From: Phycisphaerae bacterium RAS1
GTDB taxonomy: Bacteria > Planctomycetota > Phycisphaerae > UBA1845 > Fen-1342
DNA length: 64,000 bases
Direction of reading: 5' to 3'
Assembly: GCA_007859745.1 (NCBI GenBank)
Contig: SMLU01000003.1
Span: forward strand, 186,001-250,000
Under the pieces are notes generated by a model. The model saw only the letters and a program-made list of their open reading frames with translations, was not told where the DNA came from and did no database searches. Position numbers and translations under genes: made by a program. Shown piece after piece: positions 8,901 through 16,754 of this stretch (its first letter is position 1; each line of letters starts with the position of its first letter).

Positions 8901-9215
8901 AAGCGCCGCCTGATGGTCGGCGCCGGCTTCATCGACAACGTGCCGCCCGCCGTCTGGCAGTACGAAGTCTCCGGCAAGCAGGTGTTGACGCAGTGGTTCA
9001 GCTATCGTAAGAAAAACCGCGAGCGGCCGATCATCGGCGACCGCCGGCCGCCGTCGAAGCTCGGCGATATCCAGCCCGATCACTGGCTGGCCGAATACAC
9101 GACCGAACTCTTGAACGTGCTGCACGTTCTTGCGCTGCTGGTGGAGCTGGAGCCTCAGCAGGCGCAACTCCTGGAGCAGATCTGTGCCGGACCCACGCTT
9201 GCCTACAATCGATGA
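5976..9215 (+). CDS. Type ISP-like restriction-modification enzyme (nuclease, methylase and specificity in one chain)
   Basis: The 1079-residue protein has a PD-(D/E)xK nuclease at its N-terminus (Asp70 in TRPDYAV, Glu84 and Lys86 in FAEVKAPG). A helical region follows, then an N6-adenine methyltransferase with SYYTPPEVV near 326, motif I DPAVGTGTFI near 366 and motif IV NPPYK near 485. The last 500 residues look like the specificity region of type ISP/IIG enzymes. Such enzymes cut foreign DNA and methylate host DNA without extra subunits. The reading frame is open to a GTG at 5946. I prefer the ATG at 5976 because family members begin close to this point. The gene is alone apart from the small ORF overlapping its end. 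No translocase motif was confirmed by eye. Confidence 0.82.
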   Translation: MKSLKDAIARFGADARAKLANPSVTGEPEDQLRAPLEALFADLAELCGFKREWLTAVGESSLSRLKTRPDYAVTLRNVLVGFAEVKAPGKGADPRRYKGHDKQQWEKLQSLPNLLYTDGNSFSLWQNGELVDSVLELQGDIETSGAKLAAPPGLLRLFDNFLRWEPIPPKSAPDLAKISARLCRLLRDEVTEQLAEKSPALTALAADWRKLLFPEANDEQFADGYAQAVTFGLLMARSSGFRLSGGLDQVGKQLGKTSSLIGAALRLLTDEASSEATLKTSLGALLRVLDAVDWQTISKGKPDAWLYFYEDFLAVYDNALRKLTGSYYTPPEVVGPMIRLVDDVLREHFDRSAGLASPDVTLADPAVGTGTFILGVLRRIASDVETDQGAGAVPQAIESAIGRLIAFELQLGPFAVAQLRVYAELMELIGKPPRAIPRMFVTDTLGNPYAEVEELGSLYRTIAESRKRANEIKSKERITVVLGNPPYKEKAKGRGGWIEEGTDETAKVALLKAWIPPADWGVGAHAKHLRNLYVYFWRWATWKVFDHDPQHDAGIVCFITVAGFLNGPGFQRMRDDLRRKCDRIWVIDCTPEGHQPDVPTRIFQAVQQPVCIVLAARSKQKAAAKPAAVKYTVLPAGKREEKFAALARLKLGSKVWQDCPTDWRAPFLPAASGDWASYAALDELFAYNGSGVMPGRTWIIAPDSESLQQRWRKLIRAKPEQKESLFHPHLRGGQPGDKHVNKVVRGLPGFGDNPKPVADEKGECLLPVRYGFRSFDRQWIIPDSRVINQPNPELWGSHGARQTYLTALMAHSPTSGPAVTFTCLIPDLHHYKGSFGGRVFPLWRDAAAKTPNLPPRLLESLAKKYKFAVTAEDVLAYLAAVAANPAYTARFQKDLAQPGLRIPLTARPNLFAQAIELGRRVIWLQTFGERFVDAKANRPPGPPRLPKERSPRIPSSGAIPDDADSMPDEIRYDESKRRLMVGAGFIDNVPPAVWQYEVSGKQVLTQWFSYRKKNRERPIIGDRRPPSKLGDIQPDHWLAEYTTELLNVLHVLALLVELEPQQAQLLEQICAGPTLAYNR

Positions 9216-9465
9216 ATTCCTCCTCGCGCACCGCGACGACCCTGACACGACGGAGGGCCCGCACCTAATCACCGTCGATGAACTCCGCGCCGCCGGTGCT
9301 CTGGATGTCCCTGCGTCATGGCGGAAGTCGCTGGGTGCGGGGTGTGAACACGCAACGGACGACCCGAGCGAAATGCCCTTGTTCGCGGCAGCCTCGACGG
9401 GCGCTTCGGCCAAAACTACCGATTCGGAAGCCGAAGCAACTGAGGCCGAGCAGCAGCCTTCTTGA
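9184..9465 (+). CDS. Small acidic protein overlapping the RM gene end
   Basis: A 93-residue reading frame starts at a GTG at 9184, with GGAG seven bases upstream, and overlaps the RM gene by 32 bp in another frame. The product begins VPDPRLPTIDEFL and contains GPHLITVDELRAAGALDVP. It ends in an Ala/Glu/Ser-rich tail. I do not recognise it. The codon pattern after the overlap is that of a real gene, and the binding site supports translational coupling to the restriction enzyme. It could be a modulator or a degenerate remnant. Confidence 0.5.
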   Translation: MPDPRLPTIDEFLLAHRDDPDTTEGPHLITVDELRAAGALDVPASWRKSLGAGCEHATDDPSEMPLFAAASTGASAKTTDSEAEATEAEQQPS

Positions 9466-9483
9466 CCCTGATGCGACCTGCAG

Positions 9484-10323
9484 CTACCCGCGCATGAGCT
9501 GAACGCCCGTCACCGCCAGCAGCCCGTTGAACGCGACCCGCAGCCACGCCGTCGAAATCCGGTGCGTCAGCCCCGCCCCGATCCAGCCCCCCGCGATCGC
9601 CGTCGGCGCCAGCACCGCCGTCAGCCACCACGCGCTTCCGGCGGACAATCCCGGCATGCGTGACACCGCCAGCGACTGCACAATCACTGTGGCGCCGGCC
9701 ACAAAGATGATCATCAGCGAAGAATTGGCGATGGCGTATCGCAGGCGAATGCCGAACAGCAGCGACTGCGCCGGCACCGCCCAGATGCCGCCGCCGATCC
9801 CCAGGAACCCGGCGATGACGCCGGTCGGCAGGCCGACGACCAGCCCATGCAGCAGGCGGCGCGTCGGCAGCGGGCAGCAGTCAACGAGCGACGGCTCTCC
9901 GCGCGCCGCGCGAACGTGTTGAAACACCTGGACCGCGACCACCAGCTCCAGAAACCCCCCGAAGACGCGCCGCAGGTTATGCGTCTGCCCTCCGACGAAC
10001 AGCGGCGACGACGCCAGCGCTACGCCCGCCGCCACGCCGATTACCGCCAGCGGAAGCGTCGAGCGGAGCATGTCCGGCATGATCGCGCCGGCCCGCACGT
10101 GACGCAGCGTCGCCGGAATCGACAGCACAACCGAGGTTGCGATCGCCGCAAGCTTGTAGAGATGAAACGACCCCGGCCCGAAGGCGTCCGCCAAGAGCAG
10201 CGCCATGGCGGGAATCATCACCAATCCCCCGCCCACGCCCAGTAGTCCGCCAACCAGTCCGGCGGCAAGGCCGACGCAGGCCAGTTCGCTGAGCTGAGCC
10301 GGACTAAGCGATGCGAACATCAT
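9484..10323 (-). CDS. Sulfite exporter TauE/SafE family permease
   Basis: The 279-residue membrane protein has about eight hydrophobic helices and the duplicated glycine-rich motifs of the family: GLLGVGGGLVMIPAMALLL near residue 25 and GFLGIGGGIWAVPAQSLLFG near 170. TauE/SafE proteins move sulfur-containing anions such as sulfite or sulfoacetate across the inner membrane. The substrate cannot be read from the sequence, and no sulfur genes are nearby. It converges with the small ORF at 9184-9465 and diverges from the phosphatase gene. Two ATG codons lie in a row at the start. Confidence 0.88.
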   Translation of the reverse strand: MMFASLSPAQLSELACVGLAAGLVGGLLGVGGGLVMIPAMALLLADAFGPGSFHLYKLAAIATSVVLSIPATLRHVRAGAIMPDMLRSTLPLAVIGVAAGVALASSPLFVGGQTHNLRRVFGGFLELVVAVQVFQHVRAARGEPSLVDCCPLPTRRLLHGLVVGLPTGVIAGFLGIGGGIWAVPAQSLLFGIRLRYAIANSSLMIIFVAGATVIVQSLAVSRMPGLSAGSAWWLTAVLAPTAIAGGWIGAGLTHRISTAWLRVAFNGLLAVTGVQLMRG

Positions 10324-10518
10324 GCACGAGACCGAGTTCGAGAATCATGCAGGAGAGTTTGCGGTATCGGCTTCCAGCTGGTCGAGGTTCACGGACCACG
10401 GCCGGCACGGGGACCGGCCGCTCCCGGACGGCCGCCGCCGACTGCCGCCGCCCGTCACCACGCGGCGATCTTACGCGGGCGTCGCATCCGCCGCGCCGTC
10501 GCGCTATCATCACCGGAC

Positions 10519-11073
10519 ATGATCGGGAGAAGAAGGAAGCTGCTGGTTCTCGCGGGCGCCGGCGTCGTGCTGATCGCCGGCGGTCTGGCTTGGGCGGTTT
10601 CCAGTCGCACGCTGCCGCGGCGATTCTCGTCCGTCGTCGAAGGCCAACTCTACCGCAGCGGCTCCGTCTCGCCCGAGCAGTTGCGCATCGTGCATGAGCG
10701 CTACGGAATTCGCCGCGTGCTCTGCCTGCTCAGCGCTGCCGCGTCGGAGACGATCGCCGAGCGCGAGGCGGCCGAGAAGCTCGGTCTGACGTGGATCAAC
10801 ATCCCGCTCACGGGCGACGGCGCCAGCACGCCGGAGCAGCGCGAGCAGATTCTGGCGGCGCTGGCGGACGTCGACCGCGTCCCCACGCTGGTTCACTGCG
10901 CCGCGGGCGTGAACCGGACCGGGCTGGCCGTCGGACTCTACCGGCTTCGTTACAGCGGTTGGACGCTCGAGCAAGCTCTGGCTGAACTGAAATCGCGCGG
11001 CTTTGAAGATCAGCCGCATCACCAGAACCTGCGCGACGCGCTGGCCGAAGCCGCCGCCTCGCCGGTTCGTTGA
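10519..11073 (+). CDS. Membrane-anchored tyrosine/dual-specificity phosphatase
   Basis: The 184-residue protein has one N-terminal membrane helix (residues 8-28) after a basic stretch. The phosphatase domain has the P-loop HCAAGVNRTG at 126-135 (nucleophile Cys127, Arg133), and an Asp at residue 100 (LTGDGASTP) is placed to act as general acid. This is the CX5R pattern of DSP/PTP enzymes. Its partial fit to the tyrosine-phosphatase families of polysaccharide or phosphoinositide metabolism does not settle the substrate. The catalytic part should face the periplasm if the N-terminus is cytoplasmic. The gene stands alone and is followed by a repeat array. Confidence 0.8.
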   Translation: MIGRRRKLLVLAGAGVVLIAGGLAWAVSSRTLPRRFSSVVEGQLYRSGSVSPEQLRIVHERYGIRRVLCLLSAAASETIAEREAAEKLGLTWINIPLTGDGASTPEQREQILAALADVDRVPTLVHCAAGVNRTGLAVGLYRLRYSGWTLEQALAELKSRGFEDQPHHQNLRDALAEAAASPVR

Positions 11074-11080
11074 CCTCGCG

Positions 11081-11316
11081 CTAATTTCGATCCGAGCCGC
11101 GCGCGTAAGCAAGCGGTCTTGAAGCCTCCGCTTCCTCACGGTCGCGGCTCGGAAAGTCACGGTCCGCACAGCGGACCCTACGTACTAATTTCGATCCGAG
11201 CCGCGCGCGTAAGCAAGCGGTCTTGAAGCCTCCGCTTCCTCACGGTCGCGGCTCGGAAAGTCACGGTCCGCACAGCGGACCCTACGTACTCCGCTTCCTC
11301 ACGGTCGCGGCTCGGA
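11081..11316. repeat. Tandem 104-bp duplication of family A plus family C repeats
   Basis: The 337-bp gap between the phosphatase and the subtilase is filled by this array. A 104-bp unit (11081-11184) is repeated without visible change at 11185-11288, and a third, truncated copy of its middle follows (11289-11316). Each unit holds a family A palindrome (arms beginning TCCGAGCCGCG and ending CGCGGCTCGGA) and a family C palindrome (GGTCCGCACAGCGGACC). No gene is seen here. The rest, to 11410, is the tail of the array and a short spacer. Confidence 0.85.
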
Positions 11317-11410
11317 AAGAGCCGTGAGCGACGAGAACCGCCGTCGGCCACGCTGCCGTCGGCCACAGAAGGCCGGCGCTACAGTCTACTCTTCCGCTGC
11401 GATCGCCGGG

Positions 11411-14400
11411 CTATCCGCCGAGCAGCTCGACGAACGGGTTGATATCCAGCACGTCGACGTTCCCGTCGCCGTTGATGTCGCCGCTCGCGATGTTGCAGCC
11501 CGGATACGCAATCGCGTAGGCGGCCGGGTCGGCGATCGCCAGCGTGAATGCGTTGATGTCCAGGATATTCACCTCGCCGTCGCAGTTCATATCGCCCAGC
11601 AGCACCTGGCACTCATCCGGCACGCCGTTGCTGTCCGAATCCTGGCTCGTGCCGTTGAAGATGTCGACGTGATCCACCACGCCGTTCTGGTTGCAGTCGT
11701 TGCACGGCCGGCAGTACTGCAGCGCGCGCTGGAAGACCGCGTTGCGGCTGGCCGCGGGAATCGCCTCGAACGGGTAGCCGAAGAAGATCGTGCGGTAGAT
11801 CGGCGTGCCCTTGTTGAGCGCGGCGCCCTGCTGATTGCCGTTGAACGCCAGTTCGGCTCCCGCGGCCGGGGCCATCCGGTCGCTGAAGTTGGTGAATGGA
11901 TACGTCAGCGCGTACGGACCCAGGCCGCTGAAGACGGTGCCCGTGCCGGTCACGCTCGTCTGGCTCACGTCGTTGGTGAACGTGCTGACGCCCAGGTAGG
12001 TGCTCAGGAACGTCGTCAGGCCGCGGTCATAAAGGTAATCCTGGCTGACGATGAACAGGTTCTTGCCGCTGTCGAGGAAGGTCGCCAGCGCCGCCGAGCC
12101 GGCCGTGCCGGGGCCGCAGACGCCGCCGAACTCGTCGCCGGTGAACCAGACGACCGTGCAATACGGGCTGAGCTGGGCGGCGGTCGGCTCGTTGTCGGTG
12201 TTGTTCGTGTCCCAGATGTCGTAATCGACGCCGGCTGCGATCAGCGCGTCGATGTACGTCTGCCGCACGTTCGGGCCGTTGTCGTCGTCATCCACCAGAA
12301 GGATGGCGGGGACGACGCGCGTGGTGAAGCCATTGGCGGCGGAATAGGCGCCGTCGCCGCAGGGATTCGAAGCGCGGACGTGCCAGAAATACTCCGTTCC
12401 CGGCAACAGGTCGGCGCCCGGCGTGAAGTTCGTGCTGGTCAGGCCAGTCTGACTGACGACGATGTTGGTAAAGCCCGCGTCGCGCGCCACCTGGATGTCA
12501 TACGTGGCGGCGCCGCTGACGGCGTTCCACTGGAAGTTCGGCCGCAGCGCGACCAGCGTCGCGCCGTCGGCCGGCGCCACGAGGGTCGGAGCGTCCGGCA
12601 CGCCGCTGAACACCTTCAGCTCAACTGCCGCGTTCCGCGTCACCAGGCCCGACACGCCCGACAACGTAATGTTGTAATTGCCCGCCGCGGCGGCGCCGGT
12701 ATTGCTGATGGTCATGGTCGTCGAACCCGGCGGCGTGACCGGATTCGTCCCGAAGCTGATCGTTGTGCCGGCCGGATTGCCGACGGCGCTCAGCGTCACC
12801 GGGTCGGTGAAGCCCTGAATCTGGCCCACGTTGACCGTGTAGACCGCGTCGGCCGGCGCGCAGATGCTCTGCGACGCCGGGACCGCGCCGAGCGTGAAGC
12901 CCGGTTCGAGCGCGACGTTGTACGCGACAATCGCAAAGTCCTGATCGGTCGTGTCCGCGTTGTTCGGAACGCCGTCGGAGTTGATGTTGCTGGCGACCAC
13001 ACGGATGGTGTACGCCCCGCCGGCGGTGGGGCCGATGAAGACGCCTTCCGTGTTGTTGCGCGTGTCCGCAACGCCGCCCACGGTAGACCAGCCGTTCGCG
13101 TTGAAGACGTTGCCGCGGTAGGTGTTGACGCCGTCTTCAACGATCAGGTCCAGGTCGTTGTTCCACGCCGGCGTGCTGCCGCCCAGGCCGTGGCCGGGAG
13201 CGTCGGTCCAGACCAGCATGATCCGCACCGGCTGGCCCGGGTCAAAGCCGCTGACCGTCTGCACCCATTCCTCGCCCGTCGCGCCGAACGTCGTCGGATT
13301 GTCGAAGTAGCGAACCGGCAGCACTGGATCGACGACTGCCTCGGTGTCCATTCGCCCCCAGCCCTGTTTGCTGTCAAACGGATTGCCCAGCACGCCGCCG
13401 TCGGCGTCGAGATGCCCGCGCAGGTTGCGTCCGACGGCGAGGAATGCGGCCTTCACCAGCGCCGGGCTGGCGTCGACCGAATAGTCCGGCAGCCCGCGGT
13501 AGTACTCGATGAAGAGGGCGACTGCACCGGAGACATGCGGCGAAGCCATGCTCGTGCCGCAAAGCAGCGCGTACGTGCTGGTCGTGCTCGACGAATCCAC
13601 GTAGCAGCCGGGTGCGACCAGGTGCGGGATCGTCCGCCCGTCCAACGCCGGACCGTGCGCCGTGTTCGACGACAGATCGTCGATCTGCAGAATCTGCACC
13701 CCGCCCGAGGTCTGCATCTGCGTCGAGCCGATGCTGAACAAGTTTTTGCCTTCGTCCGGCGTGCCCTGCGTGCTGGTGCCTCCGTTGCCGTTCATGAATG
13801 AAAGCACGAACGAAAGCGGCTGGTTGCCGGGGGCGGTCGGGTCGGCGTCGCGCACGCCCACGTCCACTTGCCGCGTGTTGTTGTCGTAACCCAGCGGCGA
13901 GCCGGACGGGCCCCAGCTATTTCCGGAAAGCGACGCCCCGTTGCGATACGACTCGGTCATCAGCAGCAGCATACCGCCCGCCTGCTGATAGGTCGGGCTG
14001 TAAAGCTGCTCCACGAGGTTCGCGCCCGGGGCCATGCCCAGACCGCGCAGGAATCCGCCCGACATCGTGCCCGACGCGCCATCGGCGGCCATGATGCCCG
14101 CGGTGTGCGTGCCATGGCTGCTCTGCGTGGCGCCGCCGCAGGTTGTACCCGCGCAGGCGATCAGGCGATTCACCAGGTCCGGGTGGTTGCTCTGCACGCC
14201 GCCATCAACGTTGGCGATGATGACACCCGCGCCGCTCAGCCCGACGCCGGCCAGCCAGGTGTTGTATCCGGGGAAAGCCAGGTTCGTGCCGTCGACGTTA
14301 TTGACGTTGACCTGGTTGCTCATCTCGCCGCGCAGACCGCCATCGGTCGCGACCGGCTGCACGCTGTACACACCCGGAATGCGGGCGATGTCCGCCAGGC

Positions 14401-15100
14401 TGCTGCCCGCGACGCGCACGCCCACCACCGCCAGGAAATCATCGATATCGGCGTACTCCGTTCGCCCGGCCACTGAGCCGAGCGCCGCGAGCGTCTCGCC
14501 CACCTCGGCCGCCTTCGCGATCACCACGTGAACGTCGATCAGCTCGTCCGACAGCGCTCGGAACGACGGCAGCAACCGGTACGCCGGCAGAAAATCGCCG
14601 CTCCACCGAACCGCCGCATCACACGCGGACGCGTCAAGCTGGGCCGCGTCGCCCCACACGATGTACGCGAACGGATGAATGTACTGCACCACGCTCAAAC
14701 CGGCGGCCTTCAACCCGTCCACCCATTCATCGCGCGTCGGACCGACGAACTGCACCACGTGCAGGTCCGGCCCTGTGTCGCGGACGAACGCAAGACCCTC
14801 CGGCGCCGGCGGCAGTCCCGCCCGCGGATCGAACGCCTGCTCGCCCAGCACCAGCGTGTACGGGTTGTCGAACTTCTGCACTTCGGCTCCCGCCGCGGCC
14901 AGCGCGGCGTAGTCGGCGTCATCCAGCGTCAGCCAGGTGAATGTGCCGTAGTCCACCGCCGTCTTGGGGCTGATGCCCAGCGCATCCACACGGCGCGCGG
15001 CTTCGGCCGGAATGCGCACCCCCACGTCAGCGATGGCGGGAAGAGCCGAAATCAGCGTAGCGCAAAACAAGAGCCGGAAAGCACGAAATATGGGAAGCAT
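11411..15100 (-). CDS. Secreted subtilisin-like serine protease with fibronectin-like and dockerin-like domains
   Basis: The 1229-residue protein begins with a signal peptide (MLPIFRAFRLLFCATLISAL). The S8 catalytic domain has Asp near residue 295 (ANVDGGVQSNHPDL), His near 327 (SSHGTHTAGIMA) and Ser near 515 (GTSMASPHVSGAVALF). A region rich in beta strands follows, with a fibronectin type III-like domain near 835-930 (PDAPTLVAPADGATL, TEYFWHVRASNPCG). The C-terminus has a DCNQNGVVDHVDIFNG motif and a dockerin-like end (GDMNCDGEVNILDINAF, then VDVLDINPFVELLGG). The frame is open upstream, but the ATG at 15100 has GTGAGGA before it and starts the signal peptide. It is likely exported to break down protein. 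It diverges from the first prepilin gene. Confidence 0.88.
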   Translation of the reverse strand: MLPIFRAFRLLFCATLISALPAIADVGVRIPAEAARRVDALGISPKTAVDYGTFTWLTLDDADYAALAAAGAEVQKFDNPYTLVLGEQAFDPRAGLPPAPEGLAFVRDTGPDLHVVQFVGPTRDEWVDGLKAAGLSVVQYIHPFAYIVWGDAAQLDASACDAAVRWSGDFLPAYRLLPSFRALSDELIDVHVVIAKAAEVGETLAALGSVAGRTEYADIDDFLAVVGVRVAGSSLADIARIPGVYSVQPVATDGGLRGEMSNQVNVNNVDGTNLAFPGYNTWLAGVGLSGAGVIIANVDGGVQSNHPDLVNRLIACAGTTCGGATQSSHGTHTAGIMAADGASGTMSGGFLRGLGMAPGANLVEQLYSPTYQQAGGMLLLMTESYRNGASLSGNSWGPSGSPLGYDNNTRQVDVGVRDADPTAPGNQPLSFVLSFMNGNGGTSTQGTPDEGKNLFSIGSTQMQTSGGVQILQIDDLSSNTAHGPALDGRTIPHLVAPGCYVDSSSTTSTYALLCGTSMASPHVSGAVALFIEYYRGLPDYSVDASPALVKAAFLAVGRNLRGHLDADGGVLGNPFDSKQGWGRMDTEAVVDPVLPVRYFDNPTTFGATGEEWVQTVSGFDPGQPVRIMLVWTDAPGHGLGGSTPAWNNDLDLIVEDGVNTYRGNVFNANGWSTVGGVADTRNNTEGVFIGPTAGGAYTIRVVASNINSDGVPNNADTTDQDFAIVAYNVALEPGFTLGAVPASQSICAPADAVYTVNVGQIQGFTDPVTLSAVGNPAGTTISFGTNPVTPPGSTTMTISNTGAAAAGNYNITLSGVSGLVTRNAAVELKVFSGVPDAPTLVAPADGATLVALRPNFQWNAVSGAATYDIQVARDAGFTNIVVSQTGLTSTNFTPGADLLPGTEYFWHVRASNPCGDGAYSAANGFTTRVVPAILLVDDDDNGPNVRQTYIDALIAAGVDYDIWDTNNTDNEPTAAQLSPYCTVVWFTGDEFGGVCGPGTAGSAALATFLDSGKNLFIVSQDYLYDRGLTTFLSTYLGVSTFTNDVSQTSVTGTGTVFSGLGPYALTYPFTNFSDRMAPAAGAELAFNGNQQGAALNKGTPIYRTIFFGYPFEAIPAASRNAVFQRALQYCRPCNDCNQNGVVDHVDIFNGTSQDSDSNGVPDECQVLLGDMNCDGEVNILDINAFTLAIADPAAYAIAYPGCNIASGDINGDGNVDVLDINPFVELLGG

Positions 15101-15206
15101 GCGTCCATCCTCACGCGCGGGAAGGGAACCGAAAAAAGGCAGACACATTAAAAAGCGTACCCAAACGCCCGCGCGAAAGTAAAGCGCGGAATCAGGCCCG
15201 CCCGGC

Positions 15207-15236
15207 TTGAGCTAAATGGACCGACGAGAGTATGAT
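15207..15236 (+). promoter_or_regulatory. Possible promoter of the first prepilin gene
   Basis: TTGAGC, 18 bases, then TATGAT. It lies in the 295-bp gap between the subtilase and the first prepilin gene, about 160 bp before the chosen start. The match is fair and was judged by eye only. Confidence 0.35.
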
Positions 15237-15395
15237 GCGCAGTTCTGGGATGGTTCCGAGCCGCCATTCCCGCCGCTGGTTCCAGAGGACGCCCTGCGAA
15301 TTCACAGCACGCCCGACGCCGCACCGCCCCGGCGCTGCCGCGCCAGCCGGCCGGCGCTGTGCGTTGCTGTCATCGGTCGGCCCAGGAGTATTGCC

Positions 15396-16439
15396 TTGTC
15401 GAAGCGCACTGCCGGCCGCCGCGCGGCCTTTACCTTGATCGAACTGCTGGTCGTTGTCGCGATCATCGCGCTGCTCATCGCCATCCTGATCCCCAGCCTC
15501 AACGGCGCCCGCGAGCAGGCCAAGCGCGCCGTCTGCCTGGCGAACCTGCGTAACATGGGAATGGCGACTCAGGCGTATTCTTCCGAAGATACCAACGAGC
15601 ACACCGTGCCGATCCACGTTCAGCACGTGCTCGGCCCCTACCGCACCTTTCCGCTGTGGCGCACGACCAACTGGTTCGCCTGGGGCGGCGTCGACGGCAT
15701 CAAGCCGTTCAAGATCACGACCACCGGCCAGCTCACCTTCAACGACAACGACCCGGAAGGTAAGAAGTGGTCCGGCCGGACGCGCCCGCTCAACAAGTAC
15801 GTCTACAAGAACCTGAGCGCCAGCGACGCGCTCAAACCCACCATCTTCAAGTGCCCCTCCGACGCCGGCTACCGGCTGCACGGACTGACCGACGACGCGC
15901 CCAAGGAGAGTCAGAACACGCCCTGCATCCAGATCCTGGGAAACAGCTATCGCGGCAGCTTCTGGTGCTGGATCACCTATCCTGACGTTCACAACGTCTT
16001 TACCATGAGCGCCTGGGGCCATCGCATTTCGTCCCTGGTGAACACCAGCGAGATCATCCTCTTCGGCGAGCCGAACTTCTTTAACATGATCGGCAACGAC
16101 ACCGGCACACTGGCCGACCTGGCCCCGATCAATCTTTACGGCTGGCACAAGCGCGTGATGACCGACAACCTTTTGTATTGCGACGGGTCCGCCCGTACGA
16201 CGCAGGCCGGCAAGACGGCCTTCACGCGCGGCCTGGGGGCCGACATGGGCATCTCGCAGAACAACGCCGCCATGATCCGCCGTGGAAAGAACTGGCGGCT
16301 CGACACGTATCCGACGCCGGGCGCGCGGATCAAGGGCGCCCAGCCGCGCTGGTGGCTGGAGGGCGTTCTGAACATCAACGAGTGGCCGATTGCCGGCGCC
16401 CAGGACAACATGAAGGATCACCCGGTTCCGGGCAGCTAG
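15396..16439 (+). CDS. Prepilin-type (type II secretion/pseudopilin-like) protein, paralog 1
   Basis: The 347-residue product starts with a type IV prepilin signal: basic residues, then [20 protein letters not shown] with the Glu five residues after the cleavage site. I chose the TTG at 15396 because AGGAG lies seven bases before it and the start then matches the paralogs. The body shares [34 protein letters not shown] and a GWHKR...CDGSAR stretch with the three genes that follow. This is a variant of the H-x-DG pattern of planctomycete prepilin-like proteins. After processing it should sit in the inner membrane or join a pseudopilus. It is the most divergent of the four paralogs. Confidence 0.85.
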   Translation: MSKRTAGRRAAFTLIELLVVVAIIALLIAILIPSLNGAREQAKRAVCLANLRNMGMATQAYSSEDTNEHTVPIHVQHVLGPYRTFPLWRTTNWFAWGGVDGIKPFKITTTGQLTFNDNDPEGKKWSGRTRPLNKYVYKNLSASDALKPTIFKCPSDAGYRLHGLTDDAPKESQNTPCIQILGNSYRGSFWCWITYPDVHNVFTMSAWGHRISSLVNTSEIILFGEPNFFNMIGNDTGTLADLAPINLYGWHKRVMTDNLLYCDGSARTTQAGKTAFTRGLGADMGISQNNAAMIRRGKNWRLDTYPTPGARIKGAQPRWWLEGVLNINEWPIAGAQDNMKDHPVPGS

Positions 16440-16469
16440 TGGAGCGTCGCCAATCCTGTGAGCCTTTGG

Positions 16470-16494
16470 GTGGGACGGGCGTCTCGCCCGTCCG
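16470..16494. repeat. Family E repeat
   Basis: GTGGGACGGGCG followed by TCTCGCCCGTCCG, a short palindrome seen in many gaps of the window. It lies just after the first prepilin gene. Confidence 0.65.
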
Positions 16495-16511
16495 GCGATC
16501 GTGAGAGCGAT

Positions 16512-16581
16512 CCGAGCCGCGACCGTGAGGGAGCGGTTCTTTGGTGCGGAGGGCGACCGCCCCCTCACGGTCGCGGCTCGG
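16512..16581. repeat. Family A repeat, full copy with perfect 20-bp arms
   Basis: The left arm (16512-16531, CCGAGCCGCGACCGTGAGGG) is the exact reverse complement of the right arm (16562-16581), with 30 bases between. It fills the middle of the 315-bp gap between prepilin paralogs 1 and 2. A strong stem-loop could form in RNA from either strand. Confidence 0.85.
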
Positions 16582-16662
16582 AAATCGTAGTTGCGGCGCG
16601 AGAAAACGCGGCCCGATTGTGCGCCGCGAGGTTATCGGTCCTAATTTGGTCGAATAATTCGC

Positions 16663-16690
16663 TTGCCCGTGACGCGGGAGCGGTTATACT
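16663..16690 (+). promoter_or_regulatory. Promoter of prepilin paralog 2
   Basis: TTGCCC, 16 bases, then TATACT, followed after 11 bases by GAATTGTCGAAAATTGTA (16702-16719). The same layout (TTGC, 16 bases, TATACT, then AAATTGTCGATAGTTGTA) lies upstream of paralog 4. Conservation of the downstream motif suggests a regulator site or a shared mRNA leader. Confidence 0.6.
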
Positions 16691-16754
16691 TGAGTTGTGT
16701 GGAATTGTCGAAAATTGTACAGAGCAACGGACACGCCTCAGGAAGGAACACGTC

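Noticed and set aside
5976-9465. Part of a BREX, DISARM or other multi-gene defence island.
   Set aside because: No helicase, phosphatase, PLD or BrxC-like partner lies beside this gene or beside 39757-42726. Both RM enzymes look self-contained.
11324-13801. An 825-codon open frame on the plus strand opposite the subtilase gene.
   Set aside because: It is an antisense shadow in GC-rich DNA. The product is full of Arg, Ala and Val runs with no known motif, while the minus strand encodes a clear S8 protease.
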